From NCBI GenBank assembly GCA_023664365.1, contig JAMPFR010000001.1, positions 66,074 to 130,073 on the forward strand: a stretch of 64,000 nucleotides of DNA, written 5' to 3'. A model generated the notes under the pieces. That model was not told where the DNA came from, searched no databases, and saw nothing but the letters and a program-made list of their open reading frames with translations. Source of the stretch: Acetatifactor muris (lineage in GTDB: Bacteria; Bacillota; Clostridia; Lachnospirales; Lachnospiraceae). The position numbers were made by a program, and so were the translations under genes. Of this stretch, positions 9,054-17,839 are shown in pieces (position 1 is the first letter of the stretch; each line of letters begins with the position of its first letter).

Positions 9054-10525
9054 GGGCGTGGAAAAAAATGGCTGCGGCGGTCACGGCGCTGACAGTCGTA
9101 ATTTTTGCCGGGGTAAATCTTTTTTTGTATTCATATAAAGCACCTGAAAGCGGCAGGCCCTACCGGGTGGAGGTGAACAGGATTGCGCTGCAGATAGAGC
9201 GGGGCGGGATCGAAAGCGTCGATTTGTCATCCTGCCGATATGTGAGGGCTGTGGCGGAGCAGGAAGCCCCGGCGGAGCAGGAAGCCCCGGCAGAGCAGGA
9301 AGCCCCGGCAGAGCAGGAAGCGCCGGCAGAGCAGGAAGCCCCGGCGGAGCAGGAAGCCCCGGCAGAGCAGGAAGCCCCGGCAGAGCAGGAAGCGTCGGCG
9401 GAGCAGAAAGCCCCGGCAGAGCAGGAAGCGTCGGCAGAGCAGGAAGCCCCGGCAGCCCCGGCAGTAGACGGGAGCACGTCGGTTCCGAAAACCGCGGCGG
9501 AATCGGCCGGGGAGTTCTACCGGGCCGACAGCGATTATATGATCCGGGAGATTGGCGGCAGGCTGTACAGGTTTGATTATACGGCAAAGGACGGCACGGA
9601 AAAAGCAGGTCTTATCCTTATGGTGAACCTGATTCTGGCAGTGATGGCGACGGCGGTTTTCGGCGTTTTATTTTATGTGCGGGAAAAAATACTGAAGCCC
9701 TTTGAACGTCTGGCGGATGTACCCTGCGAGTTGGCAAAAGGCAATCTTACGCTGCCTGTTCAGGAAAGCAGGAACCGCTTTTTCGGGAAATTTTTATGGG
9801 GAATCGATTTACTCCGGGAAAATATGGAGCAGCAGAAACAGCGTGAACTGGAACTGCAAAGAGAAAAGAAAACCCTGCTGCTGTCCCTGTCCCACGATAT
9901 TAAAACACCTCTTTCCGCCATAAAATTATATGCCAGGGCATTGTCCGGGAATCTTTATGCCGACAGGGAGAAACAGCGGGAAATCACTGAAAGCATTGGG
10001 AAAAAGGCGGACGAAATAGAGGAGTATGTTTCCCGGATCATCACCGCATCCCGGGAGGATTTTTTGAGCCTTAAGGTGGAGAACGGAGAGTTTTATCTGG
10101 CGGAGCTGGTGCAGGAGACTGCCGCATATTACGGTGAGAAGCTGGCCCTTGTGAAAACGGAATTTATAGTGGGGAAATACCACAACTGCCTGCTGTCCGG
10201 AGATTTGGACCGCAGTGTGGAGGTATTGCAGAATATAATCGAAAACGCCCTGAAATACGGCGACGGAAAGCGGATTGAACTGCTGTTTCCCGACGCGGAG
10301 GAGGGACTGCTGATTTCGGTGAGAAACAGCGGCTGTACGATGGACAAAGAAGATTTGCCCCATATTTTTGAAAGCTTCTGGCGGGGGGCAAATTCCCGGG
10401 GCGTCAGCGGCAGCGGGCTGGGCCTGTATATCTGCAGGCAGCTTATGCACAAAATGGGCGGGGAAGTATTTGCGGAGATTGAAGGTGACTGCGCTGCAGT
10501 GACAGTGGTGTTTGGAAGGGCTTGA
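9050..10525 (+). CDS. Sensor histidine kinase with tandem-repeat extracytoplasmic domain
   Basis: 491 residues if started at GTG 9050, which overlaps the regulator stop (GTGA); ATG 9068 is an alternative, and the longer frame to 8969 would overlap the regulator by 85 bp. Two membrane segments, at about 7-27 and 190-210, frame an extracytoplasmic loop. Within it residues 69-134 are eleven near-identical AEQEAP units. Then come a HAMP-like linker, the H-box LSLSHDIKTPL with H282, the N-box NIIENALKYG, and the G-box GSGLGLYICRQ. The catalytic half is normal; the repeat insert is unusual and is probably variable in copy number. The repeat should be a flexible, acidic, proline-rich stalk. Confidence 0.92.
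   Translation: MRAWKKMAAAVTALTVVIFAGVNLFLYSYKAPESGRPYRVEVNRIALQIERGGIESVDLSSCRYVRAVAEQEAPAEQEAPAEQEAPAEQEAPAEQEAPAEQEAPAEQEAPAEQEASAEQKAPAEQEASAEQEAPAAPAVDGSTSVPKTAAESAGEFYRADSDYMIREIGGRLYRFDYTAKDGTEKAGLILMVNLILAVMATAVFGVLFYVREKILKPFERLADVPCELAKGNLTLPVQESRNRFFGKFLWGIDLLRENMEQQKQRELELQREKKTLLLSLSHDIKTPLSAIKLYARALSGNLYADREKQREITESIGKKADEIEEYVSRIITASREDFLSLKVENGEFYLAELVQETAAYYGEKLALVKTEFIVGKYHNCLLSGDLDRSVEVLQNIIENALKYGDGKRIELLFPDAEEGLLISVRNSGCTMDKEDLPHIFESFWRGANSRGVSGSGLGLYICRQLMHKMGGEVFAEIEGDCAAVTVVFGRA
9254..9451 (+). repeat. Eleven tandem 18-bp repeats inside the histidine kinase gene
   Basis: Units such as GCGGAGCAGGAAGCCCCG follow one another without gaps. They differ at a few positions only (GCA/GCG, CCG/TCG, one GAA-to-AAA change), so amplification is recent. 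Each unit is six codons, so changes in copy number keep the reading frame. Confidence 0.95.
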
Positions 10526-10534
10526 ATTAACATA

Positions 10535-10563
10535 TTGTCAAATAATCCCGGCTGCGCTATAAT
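10535..10563 (+). promoter_or_regulatory. Promoter upstream of hisS (distal)
   Basis: TTGTCA at 10535-10540, 17-bp spacer, TATAAT at 10558-10563, immediately after the histidine kinase gene. Confidence 0.6.
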
Positions 10564-10611
10564 ATCGCTGATAGTTGATTTGTGGTAAAAAATTTTCGTT
10601 ATTACAAAACA

Positions 10612-10640
10612 TTGACAGTGCTTAGAAAAAAATATATTAT
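10612..10640 (+). promoter_or_regulatory. Promoter upstream of hisS (proximal)
   Basis: Perfect -35 TTGACA at 10612-10617, 17-bp spacer, TATTAT at 10635-10640. The leader would be about 130 nt long and contains a hairpin at 10657-10682 (GGGCAA..GCCG pairing with CGGC..TTGCCC) and a GC-rich pairing at about 10700-10727. No T-box sequence was seen in the leader. Confidence 0.7.
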
Positions 10641-10777
10641 GTATAAAATGAGGCTGGGGCAACGCCGTATTGCGGCTTTGCCCGTCTTAAGTTAAATGCT
10701 GCCGGAAAGCCGGTTTTGCCGGAAGGCGGAGGAATGAAAGGGCAGCTAAAAAATGAATTTGCAGATTACAGAAAGGT

Positions 10778-12052
10778 ATGGTTACAGATATGGCGCTTAG
10801 CAAAAAGCCTGTGACGGGCATGAAGGATATATTGCCGGAGGAGATGGAGATCCGCAACTATGTGATGGAGGTCATCCGGGATACTTACGGCAGCTTCGGA
10901 TTTACATCCATAGAGACTCCCTGCGTGGAGAACATTGCCAACCTGACAAGCAAGCAGGGCGGCGACAATGAAAAGCTGATATACAAGATATTGAAGAGGG
11001 GCGAAAAGCTGAATTTGGAGCAGGCAGCTTCGGAGGAGGACATAGTGGACAGCGGGCTGCGCTATGATCTGACGGTGCCGCTGGTGCGATACTATTCCAA
11101 CAATGCTGCCAATCTGCCCTCTCCCTTCAAGGCGCTGCAGATGGGCAATGTATGGCGGGCGGACCGCCCACAGCGCGGCCGTTTTCGGCAGTTTATGCAG
11201 TGTGATATCGACATCCTGGGGGAACCCTCCAATCTGGCGGAGATCGAGTTGATCCTGGCCACCACCACAACCATCGGCAGACTGGGCTTCAACAATTTCA
11301 GAATCCGCATCAATGACAGGCGGATCTTAAAGGCTATGGCGGCCTATGCCGGTTTTCCGGAAGAAGCTTATGAAAGCGTTTTTATCACCCTGGACAAGAT
11401 GGACAAGATAGGCGTTGACGGTGTGGCAAGGGAACTGGCGGAGTCGGGGTATTCCGAGACGGTGTGCAAAAGGTATATGGATCTGTTCGTGGAGATTGCG
11501 GAAGCGGAGGACGGCCTGGAATGCGCAAGGGAGAAACTCTCCGGCTGCATCGACGGGGAGGTGCTGGACTCCTTTGCAGAGATCCTGGACGGTGTGAGGG
11601 CAACTAAGGCAGATACCTTTGAATTGGTGTTCGATCCGACGCTGGTGCGGGGTATGAGCTATTATACCGGTACTATCTTTGAGATTTCCATGCCGGAGTT
11701 CGGCGGCGCCTGCGGTGGAGGCGGGAGATATGATAAGATGGTGGGGAAATTCACGGGAAGCGATGTTCCGGCCTGCGGCTTCTCCATCGGCTTTGAGCGA
11801 ATCGTGATGCTGCTGCTGGAAAGCGGATTCAAGATTCCGAACAGGCCGAAAAGACAAGCATATCTGATCGAAAAGGGTGTGGCCGGGGAGCGGCTGTGCG
11901 AGATCATCAAAAAGGCCCAGGAGGCCCGCAGGGATGGCGCCCGGGTGCTGGTGGTCCGGATGAACAAGAACAAGAAGTTCCAGAAGGAACAGCTGGCCGG
12001 GGAAGGGTATGAGGAATTTGAGGAGTTTTACAAGGATCCGTTAAAAAAATAA
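10778..12052 (+). CDS. hisS: Histidyl-tRNA synthetase
   Basis: 424 residues. Class II synthetase that charges tRNA-His. Visible signatures are the early KPVTGMKDILPEE, motif 2 with MGNVWRADRPQRGRFRQF, the histidine-specific LVRGMSYYTGTIFEI, and the glycine-rich GGGGRYD, followed by the anticodon-binding C-terminal domain. Motif 2 has RADRPQRGR instead of the usual bacterial FRxExPQxGR, closer to the archaeal/eukaryal-like branch seen in some clostridia. Most homologues begin M-A-L-x-K-K-P, so ATG 10793 may be the real start; the ATG at 10778 has AAAGG only one base away. Heads an operon with aspS. Confidence 0.95.
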   Translation: MVTDMALSKKPVTGMKDILPEEMEIRNYVMEVIRDTYGSFGFTSIETPCVENIANLTSKQGGDNEKLIYKILKRGEKLNLEQAASEEDIVDSGLRYDLTVPLVRYYSNNAANLPSPFKALQMGNVWRADRPQRGRFRQFMQCDIDILGEPSNLAEIELILATTTTIGRLGFNNFRIRINDRRILKAMAAYAGFPEEAYESVFITLDKMDKIGVDGVARELAESGYSETVCKRYMDLFVEIAEAEDGLECAREKLSGCIDGEVLDSFAEILDGVRATKADTFELVFDPTLVRGMSYYTGTIFEISMPEFGGACGGGGRYDKMVGKFTGSDVPACGFSIGFERIVMLLLESGFKIPNRPKRQAYLIEKGVAGERLCEIIKKAQEARRDGARVLVVRMNKNKKFQKEQLAGEGYEEFEEFYKDPLKK

Positions 12053-12077
12053 AGTATAGATACAGGGGAAAGGATGC

Positions 12078-12536
12078 ATGGAGATCAAGGAGTATTTTGC
12101 CTCAGATGACAGGGAGTACTGGCTGAATCAGATCAGAGAAAGCGATTGGGCCGCAGGACAGTTTTTATATGAGCTTCTGAGCAAAAATGAATTCCGTAAG
12201 CTGTGCGGAGAAACAGCCAGAGTCTTTCTGCTGACGGACAGCGGGAAATTAGTTTCCTTCTGCACCCTGGCGGAGCAGGACGATGTGCGGGACAGCGGGT
12301 TCGGTCCGTGGATTGGATTTGTTTATACTTTTCCGCAATATAGAGGACACCGCTATATGGGAATCCTTCTGGAGTATGCATATGAGACCGCAAAAAACGA
12401 GGGAGCGGCTCAGATATACATTTCCACAGGAGAAACGGGGCTGTACGAAAAATACGGGTATTCGTTTTATCGGATGATGAAGGATATGAATGGTGCGGAT
12501 TCCAGGATATACAGGATCAAAACAGACAAAAAGTGA
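12078..12536 (+). CDS. GNAT-family acetyltransferase
   Basis: 152 residues. The acetyl-CoA binding motif A is FPQYRGHRYMGILLEYA, a variant of QxxGxG/A, and the C-terminal EKYGYSFYRM matches the usual GNAT end (YEKxGF). Small-molecule or protein N-acetyltransferase of unknown substrate. It sits 25 bp after hisS and 10 bp before aspS, so it is an insertion into what looks like a synthetase operon. Start ATG follows GGGGAAAGG. Confidence 0.85.
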   Translation: MEIKEYFASDDREYWLNQIRESDWAAGQFLYELLSKNEFRKLCGETARVFLLTDSGKLVSFCTLAEQDDVRDSGFGPWIGFVYTFPQYRGHRYMGILLEYAYETAKNEGAAQIYISTGETGLYEKYGYSFYRMMKDMNGADSRIYRIKTDKK

Positions 12537-12546
12537 GGACATGAAA

Positions 12547-14346
12547 ATGGCAGAGTCAATGAAGGGATTAAAGAGAACAAACCGCTGCGGCGAGCTTTCC
12601 GCGGCAAATGCGGGGGAGACCGTCACCGTCATGGGATGGGTGCAGAAGCAGAGGAACAAGGGCGGCATTATCTTTGTAGATCTGCGGGATCGCTCCGGCA
12701 TACTGCAGGTTATTTTTGAAGAGAGTGACTGCGGTTCGGAGAATTTTCAGAAGGCGGAGAAGGTGCGCAGCGAGTTCGTCATTGCCGTTGTGGGCAGGGT
12801 GGAGAAGCGGGGAGGCGCTGTCAATGAGAATCTTTCCACCGGTGAGATTGAAGTCCGGGCACAGCAGATACGCATCTTGGCGGAAGCGGAGACGCCGCCC
12901 TTTCCCATTGAGGCGGATTCCAAAACAAAGGAAGAGCTTCGGCTGAAATACCGTTATCTGGACTTGAGAAGGCCGGATCTGCAGCGGAACCTGATGCTGC
13001 GCAGCAGGATTACCACCACCATCCGCACCTTTTTAAGTGATGAGGGCTTTCTGGAGATTGAGACTCCGATTTTGAATAAATCCACTCCTGAGGGAGCCAG
13101 GGACTATCTGGTGCCCAGCCGTGTCCATCCCGGCGCCTTTTATGCGCTGCCTCAGTCCCCTCAGATTTTCAAGCAGCTGCTGATGTGTTCCGGCTATGAC
13201 CGCTATTTCCAGGTGGCAAAGTGCTTCCGGGACGAGGACCTGCGGGCGGACAGGCAGCCGGAATTTACCCAGGTGGATCTGGAGATGTCCTTTGTGGACG
13301 TGGATGATGTGATAGACGCTACCGAGAGAATGGTAGCAAAGGTGTGCGAAGAGGCCATCGGTCTTAAGGTACAGCTTCCCATTCGGCGCATGACCTGGGA
13401 AGAGGCCATGAACAGGTTCGGATCCGACAAGCCGGATACCCGTTTCGGCATGGAACTGGCGGATGTGTCCGAAACGGTAAGGAACTGCGGCTTCGGCGTG
13501 TTTACCGACGCCCTTAAGGCAGGAGGAAGCGTCAGGGGCATCAATGTAAAGGGTCAGGCGGAAATGCCCAGGAAAAAGATTGACGCACTGGTGGAATTTG
13601 CAAAGGGCTATGGCGCAAAGGGATTGGCTTACTTGTCCGTACTGCCGGACGGTACTTATAAGTCCTCCTTTGCAAAGTTTATGACGGAGGAAGAATTGAA
13701 GGCGCTGGTGGAAGCCATGGGCGGTGAACCGGGAGATTTGCTGCTCTTTGCCGCAGACAGATTAAAGATTGTGTGGTCTGTGCTGGGGGCATTGCGCTGT
13801 GAGCTTGCAAGGCAGCTGGGTCTGATTGACAATGACAGATTTGATTTCCTGTGGATTACCGAGTTCCCCCAGTTTGAGTGGAGCGACGAGGAGGAGCGGT
13901 TTGTGGCAATGCACCATCCCTTTACTATGCCCATGGAGGAGGATCTGGACAGACTGGAATCCGACCCCGGCAGCGTCAGGGCAAAGGCTTACGATATTGT
14001 ATTAAACGGCGTGGAGCTGGGAGGCGGCAGCGTCAGAATCTTCCAGAGCGACGTGCAGGAGAGAATGTTCCGGGCATTGGGCTTTACGGACGAGAAGGCC
14101 CATGAACAGTTCGGGTTCCTGTTGGACGCCTTTAAATACGGGGTGCCCCCTCACGCAGGGCTTGCCATCGGCCTGGACCGTTTTGTGATGCTGCTGGTGA
14201 AGGCGGAAAGCATCAGAGAGGTAATTGCCTTCCCCAAGGTAAAGGACGCATCCTGCCTTATGTCTCAGGCGCCGGGGACGGTGGAGGAGAAGCAGCTGGA
14301 GGAGTTGGGCTTGAAGCTTACCGGGATGCAGGAGCAGGATGCATGA
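12547..14346 (+). CDS. aspS: Aspartyl-tRNA synthetase
   Basis: 599 residues from ATG 12547, eight bases after GAGG; ATG 12541 is an alternative, and the longer GTG frame to 12490 would overlap the acetyltransferase. N-terminal OB-fold anticodon domain (MGWVQKQRNKGGIIFVDLRD), class II motif 2 FRDEDLRADRQPEFTQ, the bacterial GAD insertion in the middle, and motif 3 GLAIGLDRFVMLL. Length fits the bacterial type (about 590). Charges tRNA-Asp, and possibly tRNA-Asn if the enzyme is non-discriminating; this cannot be decided here. Its last codons overlap the next regulator gene by 4 bp. Confidence 0.97.
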   Translation: MAESMKGLKRTNRCGELSAANAGETVTVMGWVQKQRNKGGIIFVDLRDRSGILQVIFEESDCGSENFQKAEKVRSEFVIAVVGRVEKRGGAVNENLSTGEIEVRAQQIRILAEAETPPFPIEADSKTKEELRLKYRYLDLRRPDLQRNLMLRSRITTTIRTFLSDEGFLEIETPILNKSTPEGARDYLVPSRVHPGAFYALPQSPQIFKQLLMCSGYDRYFQVAKCFRDEDLRADRQPEFTQVDLEMSFVDVDDVIDATERMVAKVCEEAIGLKVQLPIRRMTWEEAMNRFGSDKPDTRFGMELADVSETVRNCGFGVFTDALKAGGSVRGINVKGQAEMPRKKIDALVEFAKGYGAKGLAYLSVLPDGTYKSSFAKFMTEEELKALVEAMGGEPGDLLLFAADRLKIVWSVLGALRCELARQLGLIDNDRFDFLWITEFPQFEWSDEEERFVAMHHPFTMPMEEDLDRLESDPGSVRAKAYDIVLNGVELGGGSVRIFQSDVQERMFRALGFTDEKAHEQFGFLLDAFKYGVPPHAGLAIGLDRFVMLLVKAESIREVIAFPKVKDASCLMSQAPGTVEEKQLEELGLKLTGMQEQDA

Positions 14347-15056
14347 ATATAGCCATTGTGGAGGACGAAGCAGTGCACAGCAGGCTGCTGCAGCAGTATA
14401 TTCAGGCCTGGGCGGAGGCGGGGGGCAGAACCGTTCATATTTTTCTCTATGAAAATGCCGAAAGCTTTCTGTTCAGCCTGGAGGATGGAGCGCCGGACGC
14501 TGTGTTTGCGGATATCCAGATGCCCGGAATGAACGGGATGGACATGGTACGGAAGCTGCGGGAGAAGGACGGCGCCCTGCCGGTGATATTTACCACAGGG
14601 CTGTCCGATTATCTCAGGGAAGGCTACGAGGTACAGGCCCTGCACTATCTGATCAAGCCCATATCGGCGGAAAAGGTAGCTGAATGCATGGACAGGATAT
14701 GCTGTCGGAGCAATGTCAGGAATCTGTTTACGGTCAGGACGGAAGACGGCATGACAAAGCTGGATCCGGGGGAGACGAATTACTGCGAGGCGGAGGGGCA
14801 TTACACAAGGTTTGCCATGACGGACAAAAGCTCTGTCCGGGTGCTGCAGAGCATTTCGGAGCTGGAGAAGGAGCTGCCGGAGAAAACATTTGTCAAATGT
14901 CACCGTTCTTACCTGTGCAATCTGGAGAATGTAAAGCAGATTATGCAGGATAGGGTCATCTTTGACAACGGGGAGTCCGTTCCGGTGAGCAGGAGGCTGT
15001 ATCAGGATTTTAACCGGAGGTTTATAGAGTTTTACAGGGGATGTGAAAAAGGATGA
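14343..15056 (+). CDS. LytTR-family response regulator
   Basis: 237 residues. Receiver domain with E7-D8-E9, phospho-acceptor D57 in FADIQMPGMNG and K105 in LIKPIS; LytTR DNA-binding domain from about 130 (KCHRSYLCNLENVKQI is the typical conserved stretch). Start ATG overlaps the aspS stop (ATGA) and its own stop overlaps the kinase start. Such regulators bind direct repeats and usually control bacteriocins, exporters or adhesion. Likely targets are unknown; the ABC exporters just downstream are candidates. Confidence 0.93.
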   Translation: MNIAIVEDEAVHSRLLQQYIQAWAEAGGRTVHIFLYENAESFLFSLEDGAPDAVFADIQMPGMNGMDMVRKLREKDGALPVIFTTGLSDYLREGYEVQALHYLIKPISAEKVAECMDRICCRSNVRNLFTVRTEDGMTKLDPGETNYCEAEGHYTRFAMTDKSSVRVLQSISELEKELPEKTFVKCHRSYLCNLENVKQIMQDRVIFDNGESVPVSRRLYQDFNRRFIEFYRGCEKG

Positions 15057-15799
15057 TGATTCTTTGGATAGCAGCAGGGCTTCTTATCTTTCTGGGGTTG
15101 CTGTTTGGAGGAAGGGTCTGGATCGGCAGGCTGGTGGACCGGCGAATCAGTCATTATCAGAGCGATTTGCTGCAAAGGCACTGCGAGGAAGTGGAAAATA
15201 TGTACAGGCAGACCAGGGGCTGGCGGCATGATTACCACAATCACATCCAGACCATGAAAGCCTATCTGGCTTTTGGGGAGACGGACAAGCTTGGAAAGTA
15301 TCTTGACAGACTGGATGAGGATCTTACCACTGTTGACACTGTAATCAAGACGGGCAATGTAATGATTGACGCAGTCTTAAACAGTAAGCTGTCTCTGGCA
15401 AGGGAAAAGCAGATCGCCGTGGAGGCAAAGGCCATCGTTCCTCCGCAGCTGGATATTTCCGAGGTGGACTTGTCTCTGATTATCGGGAACCTGATGGACA
15501 ATGCCATGGAAGCCTGTCTGCGGATTGAGGAGGAAAACCGGCGGTTTATCCGGGTCTATATTGATATTATCAAAGGCCAGCTGTACATTTATGTGATGAA
15601 TGCCGTGAACGGACGGCCGGGGAAAAAGCGGGAGGAGAACCGTCAGGTCAGGTATCTCTCCACCAAGGACGGAAGAGCCCACGGGTTCGGACTGATGCGG
15701 ATCGACCGGGTGGTGGCAAGGTGTAAGGGATATATTGACAGGCAGGATGAGGAGAATGTATTTGCGACGGAAATCCTTCTGCCGTTGGTGCACGAATGA
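15053..15799 (+). CDS. GHKL sensor histidine kinase (AgrC/NatK-like)
   Basis: 248 residues. A single N-terminal membrane helix (about 3-22) and a short coiled linker, then the phospho-acceptor motif WRHDYHNHIQ (H59), N-box NLMDNAMEACLR and G-box HGFGLMRIDRVV. It lacks the multi-span sensor domain of AgrC, so either it senses through the membrane helix or a partner. Overlaps the LytTR regulator gene by 4 bp. Its stop codon lies within the terminator stem that closes the hisS-to-kinase transcription unit. Confidence 0.92.
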   Translation: MMILWIAAGLLIFLGLLFGGRVWIGRLVDRRISHYQSDLLQRHCEEVENMYRQTRGWRHDYHNHIQTMKAYLAFGETDKLGKYLDRLDEDLTTVDTVIKTGNVMIDAVLNSKLSLAREKQIAVEAKAIVPPQLDISEVDLSLIIGNLMDNAMEACLRIEEENRRFIRVYIDIIKGQLYIYVMNAVNGRPGKKREENRQVRYLSTKDGRAHGFGLMRIDRVVARCKGYIDRQDEENVFATEILLPLVHE

Positions 15800-15818
15800 A
15801 ACCATTCGTGCATTTTTT
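15789..15818 (+). terminator. Rho-independent terminator after the GHKL kinase
   Basis: TGCACGAATG (15789-15798), loop AAAC, CATTCGTGCA (15803-15812), then TTTTTT. The arm contains the last coding bases of the kinase gene. Confidence 0.9.
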
Positions 15819-15846
15819 GTTTTGGAGGCAAAATCCGTGCTATGAT
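15817..15846 (+). promoter_or_regulatory. Probable promoter of the ABC exporter pair
   Basis: An extended -10 element, TG at 15838-15839 with TATGAT at 15841-15846, and a poor -35 (TTGTTT, 18-bp spacer). The extended -10 may compensate for the poor -35. Confidence 0.4.
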
Positions 15847-15959
15847 GATTCAGGCGAATGAGGAAAGCGGCTGCGCGTTTTCCTGGATGCTCCGCGGAAG
15901 GGCAGAGGACTGCGGAAGCGTGTAAGGGGAACGGAAACAGAGGCTGGAGGTGTAGAAAA

Positions 15960-17837
15960 ATGAAGCAGACGAAAACTAAAACAAAAGCGCAAGCACAAAC
16001 AAAAGCACAGACAGAAACACAGTACGAAAAGACCTACAATATTTTACAGAACATAGGCTATTATTTTACGCTGTACAGGCGTACCGTCCCCATCTTTCTG
16101 TGGCTGTGTCTGGCGGAGATCCTGTTTGGCGCCATACAGCCTCTTTTCGGCATTTATCTGCCCAAGCTGGCGGTGGATCTGGTGACGGAGGGAGTCACCT
16201 GGCAGCGGCTGCTGCTCACTTTCGGGGTATTCGGGCTGCTGTACTTAAGTGTGCAGGTGGCAGTGTCAGCCTGTGGGGAGGGAAAATATTTCCTTTACAA
16301 TACCAGGCGGAACCTCCTGCTGTCCAATCTGTTCCTGAAAAGCCTGCGGGTTCCCTATCGCTATGTGGAGGAGGGAACCGCCAAGGAACTGTACTGGAAG
16401 GCGCTGGGGGTAGTGGACAGGGGGGATTGGAGCGCTGTCTGTAAGATGACCTACGGCACCATCGACATTATTAAAAATATAATCAGCTTCGCGCTGTACG
16501 GCACTGTGCTGAGCTTTTTAAGTCCCTGGATGGCGGCGCTGCTGTTTACGCTGTCTCTGATACAGTATGTCATCAGCCTCTCCAAAATCAAATATATGGA
16601 GAAATTCCGGGAAGAGGATGCAGATCTGGCGAAGAAGAGGAACTATGTCTTTAACAATGCCATAGGAAACCGGAATGCAGCCAAGGATGTGAGAATCTTC
16701 GGGATGAAGGGCTGGCTGAACAGGGAGAAGGATATGCTGCTGGACAGGAGCAAAAGGCTGGAGAAGCGAAAGGGAACGGCGGAGTACCGTTACTGGCAGA
16801 TGGGCAGCCTGCTGACCCTGGCCCGGGATATATTTGCCTATGCGTATCTGCTGAAGCAGGTGTTTGAGGGAAGCGTGGGGCCGGGAGACTTTGTGCTGTA
16901 CTTTGGGGCCATTACAGGATTTTCAGGGTTCCTGGGAAGCATCATGGACGGACTGGCACAGCTGCGCAGCGGCTCCCGGGATACCTGCTTTTACAGAGCC
17001 TATATGGATCTGCCGGAGGAGGAACTACATACCGGAAGCAGACATATTTCGGAATTGAAGCAGCCGGTGTCCATAGAATTTAAGGATGTATCCTTTTCCT
17101 ATGACGGCGGGGAGAATAAAATATTCAATCACTTTAACCTGAAAATAAACGCCGGGGAAAAGCTGGCCCTGGTGGGAGTCAACGGCGCGGGAAAGAGTAC
17201 CCTGGTAAAGCTGCTCTGCGGTATGTACGACCCGGACGAAGGAACCATACTGATAGGGGGCGTGGACAGAAACGAGTTCCCCAGAGCAGAGTTGTTTCAA
17301 CTGTTTTCCGCCGTTTTTCAGGAGGCGTTCCTGCTGCCTGTGACGGTGGCGGAAAATCTTACCTTTGAAAGTGCATATGATGAGAAAAGAGCCTGGCGGG
17401 CACTGGAGGACGCAGGGCTTTCGGAGAAATTCCGGGAAAAGGGCTTTACCATGGATACCTTTTTTGATAAGGACATGGACGAGAACGGCGTGGAGCTGTC
17501 GGGAGGGGAGACTCAGCGTTTCCTGCTGGCAAGGGCGCTCTATAAGGACGCGCCGGTGCTGGTGCTGGATGAGCCCACGGCGGCGCTGGACCCTATTGCG
17601 GAATCGGAGATTTATGACAATTATGCCCGGTATTCCGGCGGTAAGACGGCGCTTTTCATTTCCCACAGACTTGCCAGCACCCGGTTTTCGGATCGGATCG
17701 TGCTGCTGGGAGAAGGCGGCATCCTGGAAGAGGGAAGCCATCAGGAACTGATGGATCGTAAAGGGGCCTACGCGGAAATGTTTGAGGTGCAGAGCCGTTA
17801 CTATGCAAAGGATCGGCTGGAAAAGGAGGTGTTTTAA
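15960..17837 (+). CDS. ABC exporter half-transporter (membrane plus ATPase domains)
   Basis: 625 residues from ATG 15960, nine bases after GGAGG; the frame is open further upstream to 15858 but without support. Residues 2-21 are a K/T/Q/A-rich tail. Six membrane segments (about 40-320), then the ATPase domain: Walker A GVNGAGKST, signature LSGGETQRF, Walker B LVLDEPTAALDP. The next gene, 2 bp away, encodes a similar half-transporter, so a heterodimer is likely. Cargo is unknown; proximity to a LytTR system and a phosphopantetheinyl transferase suggests a peptide or secondary product, but this is inference. Confidence 0.92.
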   Translation: MKQTKTKTKAQAQTKAQTETQYEKTYNILQNIGYYFTLYRRTVPIFLWLCLAEILFGAIQPLFGIYLPKLAVDLVTEGVTWQRLLLTFGVFGLLYLSVQVAVSACGEGKYFLYNTRRNLLLSNLFLKSLRVPYRYVEEGTAKELYWKALGVVDRGDWSAVCKMTYGTIDIIKNIISFALYGTVLSFLSPWMAALLFTLSLIQYVISLSKIKYMEKFREEDADLAKKRNYVFNNAIGNRNAAKDVRIFGMKGWLNREKDMLLDRSKRLEKRKGTAEYRYWQMGSLLTLARDIFAYAYLLKQVFEGSVGPGDFVLYFGAITGFSGFLGSIMDGLAQLRSGSRDTCFYRAYMDLPEEELHTGSRHISELKQPVSIEFKDVSFSYDGGENKIFNHFNLKINAGEKLALVGVNGAGKSTLVKLLCGMYDPDEGTILIGGVDRNEFPRAELFQLFSAVFQEAFLLPVTVAENLTFESAYDEKRAWRALEDAGLSEKFREKGFTMDTFFDKDMDENGVELSGGETQRFLLARALYKDAPVLVLDEPTAALDPIAESEIYDNYARYSGGKTALFISHRLASTRFSDRIVLLGEGGILEEGSHQELMDRKGAYAEMFEVQSRYYAKDRLEKEVF

Positions 17838-17839
17838 GG

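Noticed and set aside
9254..9451. Possible CRISPR-like array
   Set aside because: Units are contiguous with no spacers and are in frame inside a kinase gene.
9081..9587. Pro/Leu-rich and Cys/Ala-rich minus-strand frames over the repeat
   Set aside because: These arise from reading the 18-bp repeats of the histidine kinase gene backwards; a repeat unit divisible by three keeps all frames open.
10641..10777. T-box riboswitch before hisS
   Set aside because: No AGGGTGGNACCGCG-type T-box sequence and the leader is too short; only simple hairpins are present.
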